This document shows, in pieces, positions 5,702 through 6,450 of a stretch of 6,450 nt of DNA (the stretch's first letter is position 1; every line of letters begins with the position of its first letter). Made by a program: the position numbers and the translations under genes. The notes beneath the pieces are model-generated. The model made no database searches. It was not told the DNA's origin and saw only the letters and a list, made by a program, of their open reading frames with translations. Where the stretch lies: the NCBI GenBank assembly GCA_018067115.1, contig JAGPVI010000368.1, positions 1 through 6,450 on the forward strand, written 5' to 3'. Origin of the DNA: Bizionia sp. (GTDB lineage: Bacteria > Bacteroidota > Bacteroidia > Flavobacteriales > Flavobacteriaceae).

Positions 5702-6342
5702 TGCATTTTATACCAGAAGAACTCGATGATTATGTGGTAGCTCACTCTGAAAACGAACCTCAGTTATTACAAGAACTAACACGAGAAACGTTTCAGAAAA
5801 TTTTACAGCCTAGAATGTCTAGTGGCCCGTATCAAGGCCGTGTGTTAAGTATGATTTCGAAATTAATTCAGCCGAAAAACATTCTTGAAATAGGAACTTT
5901 TACGGGCTATTCGACATTGTGTTTGGCAGAAGGTTTACAGGCAAAAGGCACTTTAGATACTATAGATATTAACGAGGAACTTATAGATTTTCAAAGAAAG
6001 TATTTTGATGCGTCTAACTATGGGGCTCAAATTTCTCAACACCTAGGAAATGCATTAGATATTATACCGATGTTAGATAAGACTTTCGATTTGGTTTTTA
6101 TTGATGCCGATAAGGACAATTACATTAATTACTTTCATTTAATCGTTGACAAGCTAAATCCGGGAGGTATTATTTTATCGGATAACGTATTATGGAGCGG
6201 AAAAGTGATTGAAACTTTAGACCCAAAAGACAAAATGACCAAAGCTGTTTTAGATTATAATACTTTGCTTAAAGAAGACAAGCGTGTAGAAACGGTGATG
6301 CTTCCTATTCGCGACGGATTAACCATTAGCCGTAAAATATAA
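5701..6342 (+). CDS. SAM-dependent O-methyltransferase, catechol / caffeoyl-CoA type
   Basis: A 213-residue class I methyltransferase of the divalent-metal CCoAOMT/catechol family, probably cytoplasmic. Motif I is LEIGTFTGYST (62-72), the acidic residue for the SAM ribose is in TIDIN (D89), the metal aspartate is D135 in FIDADKDNY, and D161-N162 in LSDNVLWSGKV are the other expected metal ligands. The length matches the bacterial family (about 210-220). The ATG overlaps the last base of the ACMSD stop (TAATG), so the two proteins are made from one message with coupled translation. Substrates for this family are vicinal diols and related ortho-hydroxy aromatics. Here 3-hydroxykynurenine or 3-hydroxyanthranilate would be natural candidates, but no residue seen proves this, and a housekeeping role on another catechol is equally possible. 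It is the last gene before the terminator. Confidence 0.88.
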   Translation: MHFIPEELDDYVVAHSENEPQLLQELTRETFQKILQPRMSSGPYQGRVLSMISKLIQPKNILEIGTFTGYSTLCLAEGLQAKGTLDTIDINEELIDFQRKYFDASNYGAQISQHLGNALDIIPMLDKTFDLVFIDADKDNYINYFHLIVDKLNPGGIILSDNVLWSGKVIETLDPKDKMTKAVLDYNTLLKEDKRVETVMLPIRDGLTISRKI

Positions 6343-6369
6343 TAGTATGTCTTTTCTATAACTATAAAA

Positions 6370-6405
6370 AAAATCCTCTTCAAAAATGAAGAGGATTTTG
6401 TTTTT
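6370..6405 (+). terminator. Rho-independent terminator closing the cluster (probably bidirectional)
   Basis: AAAATCCTCTTC (6370-6381) pairs perfectly with GAAGAGGATTTT (6388-6399), and A6382-T6387 adds a thirteenth pair, leaving an AAAA loop. GTTTTT follows on the + strand. On the - strand the same stem is followed by a T-run (the A-run at 6366-6373), so it can also stop leftward transcription, as expected if the next gene to the right is convergent. It lies 27 nt after the O-methyltransferase stop. The remaining 45 bases to the window edge show no supportable gene. Confidence 0.9.
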
Positions 6406-6450
6406 AAAACCGTTAACAATAAACAATGATTGCTTATTGTACAGCCTGTA

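Noticed and set aside
6434..6450. A possible C-terminus (...QAVQ and stop) of a convergent - strand gene at the right edge
   Set aside because: Only about four codons are visible. The bidirectional look of the terminator makes a convergent gene plausible, but the sequence is too short to support a feature.
1..6450. CRISPR arrays, tRNA or rRNA genes, phage or transposon genes, toxin or defence systems
   Set aside because: I looked for them and found no repeats, RNA genes or protein motifs of these kinds. The SdpI-like gene alone, without an SdpC-like toxin or partner, does not support a toxin-immunity system.

Overview
The window is AT-rich DNA that looks like Bacteroidota, most likely Flavobacteriaceae. 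The evidence is the protein sequences, A-rich start contexts without Shine-Dalgarno motifs, candidate TTG / TAnnTTTG-type promoters, and a folded intergenic element of a kind common in flavobacterial genomes. Genus cannot be told from this window.

The content is a cluster for breaking down tryptophan through kynurenine and 3-hydroxyanthranilate (3-HAA). From left to right on the + strand: the C-terminal half of kynurenine 3-monooxygenase (cut by the window edge); a RidA-family 2-aminomuconate deaminase 7 nt later; 2-aminomuconate 6-semialdehyde dehydrogenase; a short-chain dehydrogenase/reductase (SDR) with a degenerate active site; 3-hydroxyanthranilate 3,4-dioxygenase; ACMS decarboxylase; and a catechol-type O-methyltransferase overlapping the decarboxylase by 1 nt. 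A small SdpI-family membrane protein gene lies on the - strand between the deaminase and the dehydrogenase. A strong terminator at 6370-6405 closes the cluster.

Together the enzymes predict: kynurenine -> 3-hydroxykynurenine -> (kynureninase, not in window) 3-HAA -> 2-amino-3-carboxymuconate semialdehyde (ACMS) -> 2-aminomuconate 6-semialdehyde -> 2-aminomuconate -> 4-oxalocrotonate + NH3. Decarboxylase, dehydrogenase and deaminase together point to carbon and nitrogen recovery rather than NAD synthesis. Tryptophan dioxygenase, kynureninase and the lower oxalocrotonate enzymes are not seen here.

The most interesting items are: (1) a folded RNA-like element at 3858-3956 between a candidate promoter and the dioxygenase start; (2) two matching 16-bp dyads at 4561-4576 and 4592-4607, three helical turns apart just before the decarboxylase, differing by a compensated base change; (3) the SDR whose catalytic Asn, Tyr and Lys are all replaced; and (4) the O-methyltransferase tied to the decarboxylase. 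I do not see a wholly new multi-gene system. The novelty lies in the regulatory DNA/RNA and in the two accessory enzymes.
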